From contig CM023537.1 of assembly GCA_013350335.1 (NCBI GenBank), positions 49,102,111-49,166,110 on the forward strand: a stretch of DNA of 64,000 nt. The letters are read 5' to 3'. Numbering within the stretch: the stretch's first letter is position 1; the number at the start of each line of letters is the position of its first letter. Positions 1 to 12,071 of this stretch are shown one piece after another. The DNA is from Chimonanthus salicifolius (taxonomy: Eukaryota; Streptophyta; Magnoliopsida; Laurales; Calycanthaceae). The position numbers and the translations under genes are program-made. The notes beneath the pieces were generated by a model. That model was not told the DNA's origin. It did no database searches and worked only from the letters and a program-made list of their open reading frames with translations.

Positions 1-2311
1 TAATTGCCGATGGGGCAAAAGAGAAAAGATAAAACAATTTCAGCCTAAAGAACTTGGACCCTCTAATTTTATATTGTACCATGATCCCAACCATATTACA
101 TTATAGAAGTTTTATTATATTTTTCACCTCCTCCCCACAATAAAATATGGTAAATGTCTCAAAAAAATCTATAGATGGAGAACAAGCCCTCTTCTTCCAT
201 TTTCAAGAAGAGTTGCACCCAAACAATCTTCTTTTTACGTCTCCATTGATTTCAATAATTTTCATGAAACCAAACCTTATCTTTTAGAAGCCCAACCCAA
301 AACAAGGCACAGTCACCGCTTCTGCCGACTTATACTTGTCCCACCTTTGAAAAACAACAAGTGCAATAAAATCAATTAGTGAAAAATAAAATAAATAAGA
401 AATTAAGATGGGATATTATTGTCAAATCCACTATATTTGATAATTCAAGTATTTCCATCAAATCAAATGTATTTGATAAAACAAATATTTCTATCAAATT
501 GAATGTATTCCACAAAACCAATGCTTTCATCAAATCATCTTAAAAATAGATTCCAGATTTTAGGGCTATCGAGGCACACTATGTCCCTGATTTTAGGGCT
601 GTAGAGAGCCACTTTTTAGGTTACTAGTTGGGTGGAAATTGGTACTAGCTCGAGTTTAGAATTTTTCATCCAAAGTCTCCACCCCTTCTTGTTCAAATTA
701 TTAAGTTAAATTTTCATAATCAAAATCACATCCTCAATGTAAAACTTTTGTATTAAAAACCATCAAACCCGATAGCAATGTAGTAAAATTCTCATGTACC
801 CAAATCACTTTCTAAATTCCTGGAAATAACCATCAAACGTATATAAGTATTACTTTCAAAACTTTCTTATTTGCTATCAACAGCTACTAATTATGATAAA
901 ATAAAAAATCATACATCAATCAATGATCAGAATTTTGATAAAAATAATATAGCTTAAATTAGATAATTAAATCATAATAACTGATAAAGTTCTTTATACT
1001 CTTCAATATATTTAAAATTATACGAATCGAACTATAGAATTAGAAATGCATATGGATTAAACATGAACTCAATTAATTTCAAAATATAATAATAACAATA
1101 AATTAAATCCCCTTACCTGACAAATCGAGATTGGGTTTATGTTTCAAAAAAAAAATCGAGATTGGGTTTAACCTTTCGAGCAGAATTAGGGACCGAGTCG
1201 ACTCCTAATTTGCTATCTGCCTTTTGGATCCGTGGGAAGTGAGTCAATTGCAATTTGGGCCAGGTCTAACTCAGTTTCTTGCAAGACTTAATTTCTTCTC
1301 TAAATTTGGAACTAGAGGGGTGAAATCACAAAGAGTTTCATAGTAAAAGGACGGGCATTTGAGAAAGAAAATAAAAAATGGGAGAGAGAGAGAGAGAACG
1401 CCTCCAATTGGGAGAGATGGTTCCCAATATAGAGGGAAGAGAGGGAGAAGAGGGGAGAATGTTAGGATCCCATCGCCCAACGGAGAGATTTTGGGGTTTT
1501 TCCTTCGTGGGTCGTGGGTTTGGGTCGGGTTTTGTTTTATTTTTATTTACTTTATTTTATGTTATTTTATTTCCTTACTTTATTTTTTATCATATTATTA
1601 TTATTTACCTGAGTGGAAATCGAGTGGAGGGATTTTAATCTATCATTTATTTATTTTTTTCATTTAGTTATTATGTTAATTATCCATTAATATCTCTAAA
1701 AAATAGAGATGACTGAGACATTATAATTTAATCCAATTCATTATATTATATCTATTTCGATAAATTTCTAATTTAAATTTGGTTTACAATAATTATTCGA
1801 ATTAATAAAAAACACAAGACTAAGAATTATGGAAAATTACTTATAATTTAAAATTAATTAATCAAGACTAAGAGTTGACTGCTCAAAAGTATGTATCTAC
1901 TCAGTTATTATAAGAAGAATGGAAGAAGGAGACTAGGTTAATTTAGCCATCCAAAGTATCATTTAAAACATTAATGAGCCTTTGAAGCTCAATCTTTGAG
2001 GAGAATTAATTACATTTAGAGAAAAAAAAAATCATTTCTGAGATGGGCAAGCTGGAAACAGGAGATTTATGTGACTTGAAGTCTAAATTAGTACTTTGAA
2101 CCAAGGTTTAGAACAAGGAAGATCTATGTGAATTGCAAGAACCCCAATGATATTGTCCATATGAAAGATTTTGAGTATAAAGAAGTGATGAAAGCCACAG
2201 TGGGCTTAGTAGAAATTCAAAGATAGATGTAGAGTGTGTGGGTAACTTAATGAAGTTTTACCTGATAGAAATGTGCTAAATGACAAAAAGGTTTTTCTCA
2301 TAGGAAGGAAA
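1..2311. other. AT-rich stretch without a recognisable gene
   Basis: No gene seen. Open frames around 1271-1667 overlap a GA-rich run (about 1378-1460) and a T-rich tail, and have no recognisable domain. A short direct repeat (AATCGAGATTGGGTTTA) occurs twice near 1124-1170. A diverged tandem motif built on ATCAAAT lies at about 420-540. Confidence 0.5.
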
Positions 2312-2413
2312 TTAGACTAACAATGCTATTTAAAGTTGAATATTGGGCAATGACGAAAGATGCCTATCAAGTGACAACCATGGAGACCTATATATTAAAA
2401 CGGATAGGTGAAG
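2312..2413 (+). pseudogene. Scrap of RTE-type LINE ORF (C-terminal part)
   Basis: One frame reads a methionine-rich stretch (MLFKVEYWAMTKD...) that resembles the region after the reverse transcriptase in plant RTE-type LINEs. Family members there have a conserved 'MLYGxECWAxK' followed by 'AEMRMLRW'. Surrounding sequence is full of stops and a MITE interrupts it at 2414. This is inference from a weak short match; no catalytic motif is visible. Confidence 0.3.
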
Positions 2414-2540
2414 CAGGGGTTCAAAATTAGGTATCGGTCGATATTTTTTTTTCTTTTTATTTTTTTAATAAAAATGGCCGATATGAAACCGTATCATATA
2501 TGCTGATATGATTTATATTGGCCCGATATTTGGACCTCTA
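2414..2540. mobile_element. 127-bp hAT-like MITE with 8-bp TSD
   Basis: The left end reads CAGGGGTTCAAAAT. The right end, read inward, is TAGAGGTCCAAATAT. The 8-bp sequence AGGTGAAG flanks it at 2406-2413 and 2541-2548, exactly as expected for a hAT insertion. The interior is T-rich and carries ATCGGTCGATAT-type motifs. It belongs to the same family as the elements at 21914, 23158 and 39792. No coding capacity. Confidence 0.8.
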
Positions 2541-2548
2541 AGGTGAAG

Positions 2549-3815
2549 TGACGATAAAAATTAGTGTTGATAATGAGCACCCTAGGGATTGTAAAAGGAT
2601 TTGAGGACAATAGAAGTGTTAAAGAAAGGAGTAAAGAGCTACTTATCGGCTTTTTTCATACAAAGATTATAGAACGAAAGAAATGATTTCTGTTTTGTTT
2701 TCCAATTGATATGGAATAAGTGATTTTATTCCATTAATCGAAGCCGTAGGAGATACAACTTTGGACATTCTCATCGTTGTTGAGAATTTAACCTTGATCT
2801 TAACAAAAGCCATAGTGGATGATGTACTGACCAATACATTTAGAATAGAAAGTTATGAAATTTTTCAAAGGGATAGATTGTAATAATCGGTTTTATTTAA
2901 ACTCAACTAATAAATTATTTTTTTTATCAAAATTATGAATTTACCATTTAAAAAAATGGAATTAGAAATAATGATAATAGAAAATAAATAAATAAATAAA
3001 TAAGAAAGTAAAATGAATACATAACCCCCAAGTCCATAAGCTCCTTTACTATATATTAAATAGTTAATAATATATAATTAAAGTACAAATTCATTCTTCT
3101 CCGGTCGGTTAGAATGGTCCCTTTATAAATACGAGACCCAAGTTGAAATCTGGGTTGCCTATAATAATAATAATTTTTTTATTGAGTTATTTAATAATAA
3201 TAATGAAAAATAACAATAATTTGAATTAATACTACTTGAAATCATTTGACTATTTTTAACTATTTCGAATTTAGAACACTCAAAATTGAAAATTTATATA
3301 TTGATAATTTTTCTACTCAATTTAAAGCATAGGTTTCTTAAAAAATTAAAATAATGATAGTAACAATCATAATAATTATTATTGTAATCCTCATTTTATT
3401 GAGTTTAATAATAATAAAAAAATAATTTTAATTAACAAAGAATCTTTTAAAATATATCTATCATCTAAATGAAGAGAAAGATAAATCTATATTGAGTTAG
3501 ATAATTTTGAATTAAAAATAATTTAAAACTTTTAAAATTTGAAGAGATGAAAAAATATAGTTTTATTCATTTGATCAATGTAGATTTTATTAGAAGTAAT
3601 ATACAAGTATAAATCATTATAATTAAAATAATTTTTAATTTTTTAAAAAATACAGAAAATTTGAAAAATTAAAATAATTATAATACCTTTGTTTCAAATG
3701 AGAATTTGCATTAGTGTCACACTCGAATATGATAAAAGATGCAGTACTAAAAGAATGAATTGCCAAATTATATAAAAAGAATGAATTGCTATTTTCCAAA
3801 TGCATGAATTGCTTA
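2549..3815. other. AT-rich intergenic sequence
   Basis: No gene seen. The sequence is mostly A/T with ATAATAATA runs (about 3162-3200 and 3360-3425). Around 3095-3160 a stretch looks faintly tRNA-like, but no complete box A and box B pair could be supported. Confidence 0.45.
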
Positions 3816-4167
3816 TAAAATAATGTTGATTATAATAGTTACAGTTACCTATGCAGAAATAAGTTTTTCAAAGTTAAAACTGATAAAATCTTATCTTCGG
3901 TCTACAATATCACAAGAAAGATTAAATGGATTAGTTATCTTATCTATTGAAAAATAAATGTTAAAAAAACTTGAATATAGTAATTTAATTAGTAATTTTG
4001 CATAGGAATAAATTTTAAATAATACTTTGTTATAAATTTGATTATGATATTTTATTTAGTTTCACACATTGTAAAAAAAAATTGTATGATTTTATTTTTT
4101 GTGAGTATATAAAGACCCCATTTTAAAAACTTGCCTAGGGCTCCCTGAAATCTTAGGACCGGCCCTG
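3816..4167 (+). pseudogene. hAT transposase C-terminus and terminal inverted repeat
   Basis: One frame from about 3830 to 3955 reads the C-terminal dimerisation region of hAT transposases of the zinc-finger MYM/TTF type: a SFSKLKLIKSYLRST block, then SQERLNGL, then a LSIEK block ended by a stop. About 210 bp downstream the sequence ends at 4167 in ...GGACCGGCCCTG. Read inward this is CAGGGCCGGTCC, a typical end of that hAT group. The left end and the rest of the transposase are missing, so this is a 5'-truncated relic. The TSD partner could not be found. Confidence 0.65.
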
Positions 4168-4175
4168 CCTCTTCT

Positions 4176-4896
4176 CTATCAAGCTCTCATCACTCAGCCA
4201 GAGATTTCTCATGCGTCCTTCCACTCTCACGATTTCTTTCTCCCTCTTTGTTTTTCCCATCTCTCCTCTTTCTCTCTCGAGCTGGCCGTCCCTCTCTATT
4301 AGAGATATATATAGATATTAAATATATTTAGATTTAGGATTTACTAAATTTGTTCTTCCCCATTTAGAGATTTCCTCTTTATTTACTTTCCTCATCTATA
4401 TTCAATTCTCTATAAATAATATTAAAGGTCTCTCCTTGATTAAGGGAGACACACCAAATCCTGTGTGTATTATTCTACACTCTCCATTGCCGTTTGATAC
4501 TTGTGCCCTTCTATGACCAGAGTTCATCGCATTTACCTCTGATGATCTATTTGAATGTTTGAGAGATGTGGATCTCTCATGAAGTTTTGTTTTTAGTATT
4601 GGTGATTGGGAGCTAATAGTTGTTGGTTGCCTAAGGAAGCATAGAAGATCATTAGCTGGAATCCCTTTTGAGAAAGGAGACTCAAATTGAATTTTTATTG
4701 GGCGTTCAGTTCTGGAAATCCTAGCCCATTTTCCTTCTGTCATGCAAATCAGGCTGAACTTTTGGCTTTTTGGAGGGGTGCATCTCCTGCAACTTGTAAT
4801 TAGATTCTAGATTTCTTGGCGAGTTAGAATGACTCGGACTTTAACTCAATCCCCCACTCAGCTCCCAAAGGCCAAACTTTAGGCTTTTTATTTATT
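4176..4896. other. No recognisable gene
   Basis: Pyrimidine-rich near 4180-4290, then ordinary AT-rich sequence. A 113-codon minus-strand frame at 4402-4743 has no motif I recognise and is not supported as a gene. Confidence 0.4.
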
Positions 4897-5728
4897 TATT
4901 TTGTAATAACCTGACCCTTTAAATTAGAAATAACAATTTTTTTAGAATTATTAACTCGGCTTTATGACCAGTTAATATGATAGGACACGGAAAAACCTTC
5001 CCGAAAAGGGAGTATGTGACCCGATCAGATGTCATTTACTTAGTGATTTAGCCCGACGAAGTTCGGAGGGCATTTTAGACATTACTTAAATGTCTTTTGT
5101 TTTACATATAAAATCATGAATAGTATTTTATAAACCTCTTGAGTGTGAAAGACCACTCTTCTGATATATTCAGACCTTGAAATTCACATACATATTAAGC
5201 TTTTGAGTACGCTATTCAGTTGTATTTTCGGAATTTCACGAGTCTTCCTCGAAACGTGTATTTTACATATGCTTTTATCTAAAAGCCCCGATTTTTAAGA
5301 TACTCCGTATTCCGAAAATTAGCAAACTCAAATGACATTCGATCTGTATTTTATCAAACTCTTTGACATATTTAGAATGTTGAAAAATGTATTTTAAATA
5401 TTAGTTTCGAAGTGTCAAAATCACGGTGATTATAAGCCGTCTGTTTTATTAAAACATTGACTTTGTGAAAAATACCCTATTTTTGGTGTCAAAACAAAAA
5501 GTGAACGTTCTACCATAGGTAAACCCCGTGTTCTCAACACACCTGCGGTGTCGGATTTTCATGAGTTAAGGTCTAATATAGACGAACAGAAAAAGGGCAA
5601 GGTAACAGTAATTTTCATCTTATCTTATCTTATCTTTCTGCCGACGGTCTTAACGGCTCAGATATTGCTGACACTTTCAATAGTGAGGGTTGATCCAGCA
5701 AATATCCAAACAGTATTTTTTTAACCCT

Positions 5729-5736
5729 TATAAATA
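5729..5736 (+). promoter_or_regulatory. TATA box of solo LTR
   Basis: TATAAATA followed by GGTGCAGTGAG, about 830 bp inside the LTR. It defines the U3/R side and the element's transcriptional direction. Function is inferred from sequence and position only. Confidence 0.5.
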
Positions 5737-6065
5737 GGTGCAGTGAGTTTAACTTAAAATCACAAATTTAGGAATTTTTTTCAGTTTTTTCATTTCCCTC
5801 CCTGCTGCTAGACGTTTACTACGTTTACTATTGCTCAAGTGGTTGTCTTAAATTCTTCAAAAGATTTCTGTAAGTATTTATTTTGAGTTAATATTTTTAG
5901 TTTGTAGACCTTATTAAGAGGAAGGTAGATATTTAATTTCATCGGAAAATGATTTACGGTTTTCTCTATAAAAATCAGTGAAGAAAATACGAAAAAAATA
6001 GAAAAATATGTCCGTGAATAGTGATTTGCGGCGCACTGTGCAGACCCTAAAGGGCATTTTGGTAA

Positions 6066-6292
6066 TTTGGTAATTTACGGGTGAACAGTGCCCCGTGAAC
6101 AGTATTTACGGGTGAATAGTGTTCATGAATATTAATTTTCGGTGAACAGTATTTACGGATGAATAGTAATTTTCGGTGAACAGTATTTACGGGTGAATAG
6201 TGTTCATGAATTGTAATTTTCGATGAACAGTGATTTACAGATGAATAGTGTTTCATTACAGTATTTTTCTGTGAATAGTGCCCAGGGGTATT
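6066..6292. repeat. Short tandem repeats (GTGAAYAGT) inside solo LTR
   Basis: The core GTGAACAGT / GTGAATAGT recurs many times, alternating with TTTACGGGTGAATAGT and ATTTTCGGTGAACAGT variants. The block lies downstream of the TATA box, in the presumed R/U5 side of the LTR. It creates a spurious minus-strand frame with a repeated HYSPVN motif. Confidence 0.75.
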
Positions 6293-8172
6293 TTGGTAAT
6301 TTTGGATATTTTCGGGGGGCAAAAACATAATTTTTGAGAAAATTTCAAAAATAAAATTTATGTTACTTTAGCTTAAAAATATTTGTTTTAGTCCACTTGG
6401 AGGTTTATTTTTAGCCCGTATTAGGCTCGGGGAAAGCTCTCTAAATGTATTGTCATGATGTTCCAAACGCTTAGGAGTATAAATTATGGATCTATAGTGT
6501 TATTATACGTTGTATTTACACTGTTTTCCATTTTAAACAGATTACTGAAAAACACTCGTCGACCGAAGGTGAGGAGATTCAACCACACTATATGTTTACT
6601 AAAATGCATCTCATTTTGCATTCAAAACAAATGTTTCTTTCACTATTAACCCTACGGCAATAAGTGGATATCTATGGTCATCTTTATTGACGGAAAGGAT
6701 GTAATAGGATTAGAATGCGATACCGATACTATTCACACGTAAGGAGGTGAATATGAGTTTCTACATATGAAACGTGAACTTGAGAGTGTTTCGGGATGTC
6801 GAGATCTAGTGATCCTAAAATGGAGTACGGAACTCACTTATTCCTAGAGACTACTTGGTATTGTGATATGGGTGATTTGATGATAGATCAAGTATCCAAC
6901 AGTGATTCCGATAGGAATATGCATTTTGTGTATAACTGATGTATTGCAGGATAATTAATCTATGCAATAAATGATGAACATAGGGTAAATGTACCCGATT
7001 GGAGAGAACGGTAACACTTTATGTTATAATATAACCCGTTGGTGGACTTTTAATCTGTGTTTAGTTTTTCAGCATATTATATACTCATTGCTGATATTTG
7101 TATTATGATTCCATGCGGGAGGACTTAGGAATCTATGTTAGCTGAGTGAGGTTATTATGATCATATGTGTGAGAGATATTATGTAAGTAGACAATTATGT
7201 TTAAATCCGTGTATTGATGTGCATATTGATTGGTGTACTGTGCATATCAAATTACCTCACACCAATGTATGAAGTACCTAGCTCGTGGAGGGCACTGGTA
7301 CGAAGTGTATTTAAAATACGGGCTGTGTAAAGCACTGAGCATGAATTTGTCGGCGGTGTAGGAAACGTATTACTCGCGATTAGGGGAGAACCGTAGACGT
7401 CGTTTGACAGGGGTATCTTTTTGAGAAATGAAGGATATTTCATGATAGATAACTGTGTTGACATTATTCTACATAATTTCTAAGTGTATAAACTGTTGTT
7501 TGATAACATGTCTATTATGTTGATAATATGCTTTGTTATCTAGAACTTGCTGTTGTTTTCTCTTCATTGAGTTTGTAAAACTCACACCCCTTACGAAACA
7601 GGAAACCAGGAGGACGAAGTACAGGAGGATCATCAGCTGTAGTTTAGGGTGCAGACTCTTTAGCTATCTACCCAAATGTTGGGATTTTATGTTTAACTTA
7701 GTAGACATTGTACGTATGAACATGTAATGTAATAAATCCTTTATGGTGTTCGTTTGAAACACTGTAGGATGTAATAAAGTCTACTTCGTTTCTGATGTGC
7801 AATTCTGATGTTGATAGGATCGATTGATGATAAATGTTAGGTAGATTATGTGTGACATTTTCTATTTGGACTTTCCTAAAAGGTTAATTATAGATTACAT
7901 GTTGGTTAGTAGTGTATCCACATACTATGCGTCAAGGTGAAATCTGTCGAGGTTTTGGGTTTTAAGCGGGCCCATGGTGGCCCCTCCATCTGCCTGGGAT
8001 TTTTACCGGCTAGATATGGCTGGGTCCGAGGCTGCCAAATGTTAGATCCAAATTTAGTCATAAGAGATGTTAAAGTCCATAAGATTTCCGCAAAAGCTCA
8101 ATATTGTGTTAGGGGAAAAAAAAAAAAAAAACTCACGTCAGTGGGCCCAGATGGCCGGGGCGTGACATATTT

Positions 8173-9196
8173 ATTTTCTATTATTATTATTTCTAATTTC
8201 AATTTTTTCCAAAATGGTAAATTCATAATCTTAAAAAAAAAATATTATTTGTGGTTAATAAAAACCCAGTTATTACGGTCTAACCCTAATAAAAAAAAAT
8301 TCTCTTCGAAATTTCATTATCAAGATAAGTAACAATTAGAATATGTTTGTTGAGTCTCATTTCTCATTCGCAGGTAGTTTCGATATTTTGAGATGCTTCT
8401 TATTTCCTCTAAAAAAGTTTTACAATTTACCCCTCTTAAAAAACTATGTGTTTAATAAAATTTGTTGAATGACCTTCCTTACGAACACAAGTGTTAGTAA
8501 AGCACTTATTTTAAATTATCCCCTAATAGGTTAAGATATAATGGGCTAATAATCTTCTAGCCTTATGAAGCTCATCCCTTCATAATTTTTCAGGAGTGCG
8601 ATTTAATCAAAAACTATGCCAGAAGGATTTTTATTCTATAGAAATGGCTATTAATTTGAAATTTTGGAGTGTGATAAAGAAAACTCAACATATTTATTAT
8701 TTTTTTTTTTGAAAAACTTAAATTAGTAAAAATATTTTTAGAAAATAAATCTGAGAATAATATCTAAAAATGTAAATTAAAATAAGAACAAATTACCAAA
8801 ATGCCCATTTTTGCAAAGTTGGACTCGTTGGAGAGCCCGTACATTGATATACATTGCTACTACACAATCTTCTATCGAATCAAAGACATGTAAATCTCGT
8901 CAAAATCATGGGTCTGGTCATTATACAGTACATTGAACACCGTGTTCGAGAACTTCCATCCCGGATCACTGATGCCGCCTCGGATTGTGGGCAACCAAAT
9001 ACACCCAACAAAACATACACATTTTACATCCAATCATCACATGCATCATTCAACGTAGATATGATTACATCATGTCTTCAATGTGAATACATACAACCAA
9101 GTAAATCTAAGATATCGGCATATATTTCGGTCGATAAATTTTTTTTCTTCTATTTTTTTTAACAAAAACTATCAATATCAGACGATATCGACAATT
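8173..9196. other. Spacer between LTR elements
   Basis: AT-rich to about 8850, then a less AT-rich stretch with no recognisable gene. Positions 9108-9190 contain a degenerate ATATCGG/GATATCG repeat like the hAT-like MITEs elsewhere, but no ends or TSD can be defined here. Confidence 0.4.
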
Positions 9197-9217
9197 AGCG
9201 GGACGGGTCGTTACGTA

Positions 9218-9230
9218 TGGTATCAGAGCC
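9218..9230 (+). promoter_or_regulatory. Primer-binding site (initiator tRNA-Met)
   Basis: TGGTATCAGAGCC is the classic plant LTR-retrotransposon site complementary to the 3' end of tRNA-iMet. It lies 2 bp after the 5' LTR remnant. Confidence 0.85.
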
Positions 9231-9755
9231 AAGTTCAACACTCGGACTGTGTGGGCCTATCATCATTCCCTGCAGTTGTCAAGCTAGACCGGGTCGAACT
9301 GGGGACGGCTCGAGGCTTTAGGGAGGGTGATTGTGATACCCACCTCCTTCCCCAAACCAATGTGGGAAAGTGTCCCACATCGGTTTGGGAGAAGAAAAGA
9401 GAAGGGGATATAAGTGGTGTACCCCTCTTGATTCAAGTAAGAGGCCTTTTGGGCCGGGCCACGTGGGCCCAAGCTTAAATGCAAAACCGTATGGGTTTGA
9501 GCTGTGTGTGAAGCCCAAAGCGGACAATATCTTACTGAGTGAAGCCCTAAGCCCTGTTGTCGGGTAGAGTCGTTGCAGACATGTTGTGAGGTGGTCATGA
9601 AAACCTCCAGGAAGTTTTGGGGTTGAGTGTTAGCTCGCCCAATGCTGACTTAAAGGTCATTACAGACACGTTACCCAAGTGCGTTGCGGATAAGACGTCC
9701 CCAGTGGTCTAATGGGTTGAGTGGTTCGCCCGCTTGGAGACCAGAGGGTAGGATG

Positions 9756-10640
9756 GTGGCTTGTGATCCTCGAATGACAGAGTAGGCTGAGGAGGTGCTC
9801 GCCTGGTCATTGGTAGAGGGATGATGTGGTGAGGGACAACTCCAGCCAGTATGACTTGTGATCCCCGAATGACCGAGTAGGCTGAGGAGGTGTTCGCCTG
9901 GTCATTGGTCGAGGGATGATGCGGTGAGGGAAAGCTCCCGCCAGTATGACTTGTGATCCCCGAATGACCGAGTAGGCTGAGGAGGTGCTCGCTTGGTCAT
10001 TGGTCGAGGGATGATGCGGTGAAGGACAGCTCCCGCTAGTATGACTTGTGATCCCCAAATGACCGACTAGGCTAAGGAGGTGCTCGCCGGGGACCAAGTA
10101 GGCTGAGGAGGTGCTCGCCTGGTCATTGGTCGAGGGATGATGCGGCGAGGGACAGCTCCCGCCAGTATGACTTGTGATCCCCGAATGACCTAGTAGGCTG
10201 AGGAGGTGCTCGCCTGGTCATTGGTCGAGGGATGATGCGGTGAAGGACAGCTCCCGCCAGTATGACTTGTGATCCCCAAATGACAGAATAGGCTTAGGAG
10301 GTGCTCGCCTGGTCATTGGTCGAGGAATGATGCAGTGAGGGACAGCTCCCACCAGTATGACTTGTGTTCCCCGAATGACCGAGTAGGCTGAGGAGGTGCT
10401 CGCCTGGTCATTGGTCGAGGGATGATGCGGTGAGGGACAGCTCCCGCTAGTGTAACTTGTGATCCCCGAATGACTGATTAGGTTGAGGATGTGCTCGCCC
10501 TGTCATTGGTCGAGGGATGATGCGGTGAGGGACAGCTTCCGCTAGTATGACTTGTAATTCCCCGGATGACCGAGTAGGCTGAGGATGTGCTCACCCGCTC
10601 ATTGGTCGAGGGATGGTGCGATGAGATAGTCCAAGCTAGG
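9756..10640. repeat. 95-bp tandem array inside LTR
   Basis: The landmark ATGACTTGTGATCCCC recurs at 9851, 9946 and 10041, then after one partial 31-bp copy at 10167, 10262, 10357, 10452 (diverged) and 10547. The period is therefore exactly 95 bp, with roughly nine copies. Each unit also carries GAGTAGGCTGAGGAGGTG and CGAGGGATGATG. Copies are not spaced by unique sequence. Confidence 0.9.
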
Positions 10641-11743
10641 ACACCTGTAGGGTGGGGACAACCTGCGATGTGGTGTGCGATGATGTTTCAGGCTAGGACA
10701 CTTGTACGGTGGGGACAACTTGTGGGGTGATGTGATAGTGTATTAACCCACGGTTGACTTTGGGGTCCATTGTTAGACTTGTGTTGTGGGTGTTGACGCA
10801 CCAGGAATTTATGGGGCGCCTAACGAGTGAGTTCGTCCGGCTCAATCTGTAGAAGACCTAAAAAATCCTATGAGGGTTGGATATGCCAATCATGTGGAGA
10901 CCAAAAAATGGGGTCGAGGTTATAGGTTTGATCATCGAGACTTTGGTGCTCGGTTGAGGAGACCATAGATGAGTCTGGTTGACAGTCCGTTGAGGACTGG
11001 TGAGGTAGTTACTCCCTTGTGGTAGTCAGTTTGGGACTCTAGTGAGTCCGACTCTTGGGTTGGTCGTAGTATGTGTGCGTGTTGTCATGAGAAAGTCATA
11101 GGTTTGATTGAGGAGTATGGATCCTGATCCGGTTGGAGATCAGTCTGTGTACCCGAGGATGGGTGAACTACAGCGGATGCATAGAGTTGTATTGAGTTTA
11201 TTAGAGGATGTATTGGAGGCTCGACAGTTGTGGGCCCCTGTGTTAGGGGTAGGGTACCCCCTTGCATAGTCATGCATGCAGATATCATCTACATTGATGT
11301 GTTCATGTGGTCATATACAACGTATGCTTAATGACATATGATGCGTGTGTTACCCTCACTGGGCATGTAGAGCTCACCCCTTGCCTCACAGGTACTTCAT
11401 AGAGGAAGTGTCAGCGAGACCCTCAATCAGACATTGGGCGTAGAGTTGCAGCTTCGTACTTGTTATGGTTTTACTTTGTAATTGGAGACTTGCTAATGTA
11501 CTTGAGATATGTGTACATTTCATTAAGTTGGATGAATGTAATATTGGGATGATGCTATAATTTGTAATTATGTCTGATGCTTACTGTCTTTGGTTTGTTG
11601 GCGGATTGCTATGGTTAGTGTAGGTTGCGAGAGCGGTATCTCCCATTTTTTTTTTAAAAAAAAAGTATATCCGAAATTGTATTTGATCGGTTTTAGGAGT
11701 TCGTATCAGTTTTAACGTGCTCGAAGCGGGACGGGTCGTTACA

Positions 11744-12062
11744 CAGGTAGTACTGACGGCGCGCACGGGCTGCTGGAGTGGCTCGGAACAGCAAGGGCGC
11801 AGAGGCAAGCGAGGCCAGAGGTGTTGGTAACAGGGGAGAGGCAATGAGGTAAAAGAGACCGAGGGGGAGAAAATGAGAGAGATCGAGTAGCGGGTTGAAA
11901 AATTAATTACTAAGGGAGGGTGTCAAGAAATCGAGCAACAATGTGATGAATGGAGATGGCTGTCGGCGTTTAAAGAGAGAAGATCTTTTGCCCAGGGGTT
12001 GGACGATTGGGGATTGGTATTTTTATTATTACTCATTACCCAATTTTAAATTAAAGTACCAA
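11744..12062. other. Spacer between LTR element and Pack-MULE
   Basis: GC-richer, purine-rich sequence to about 11900, then AT-rich. No gene, repeat or RNA recognised. Confidence 0.4.
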
Positions 12063-12071
12063 TCTAAGTTA

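Larger units (their letters stand above)
4902..8167 (+). mobile_element. Solo LTR (3.27 kb) with 5-bp TSD
   Basis: Starts TGTAATAACC and ends GGGGCGTGACA, so it has the TG...CA ends of an LTR. TATTT flanks it at 4897-4901 and 8168-8172. No primer-binding site, polypurine tract or gag/pol remains beside it, so I read it as a solo LTR left by recombination. The plus orientation is set by a TATAAATA box at 5729-5736 and AATAAA signals at 7731 and 7773. A short-period tandem region lies at 6066-6292. It has the same kind of ends as the LTRs at 18494-21388 and 43480-52198, but most of the interior is not visibly alike. Confidence 0.85.
9197..11743 (+). mobile_element. LTR element with tRNA-iMet PBS, tiny internal domain and 2.4-kb 3' LTR
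   Basis: A 19-bp end of the 5' LTR (AGCGGGACGGGTCGTTACG, 9197-9215) precedes a primer-binding site TGGTATCAGAGCC (9218-9230) complementary to initiator tRNA-Met. About 100 bp later a purine tract GGGAGGGTGA (9321-9330) leads into the 3' LTR, which starts TGTGATACCC at 9332 and ends CGGGTCGTTACA at 11743. There is no gag or pol, so it is non-autonomous. The internal domain and first 245 bp of the LTR are homologous to the TRIM at 40494-41085. The rest of the LTR is an additional 2.2 kb containing a 95-bp tandem array. The 5' LTR is otherwise lost, so no TSD can be tested. A TATA-like sequence lies at 9408-9413. Confidence 0.75.

Noticed and set aside
4402..4743. 113-codon minus-strand ORF
   Set aside because: No recognisable motif, no homologous copy in the window and no promoter context.
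6047..6328. 93-codon minus-strand frame with repeated HYSPVN
   Set aside because: It is generated by the tandem GTGAAYAGT repeats of the solo LTR.
9756..10640. CRISPR-like array
   Set aside because: The repeated unit is contiguous 95 bp with no unique spacers, in a plant LTR. It is an ordinary tandem repeat.
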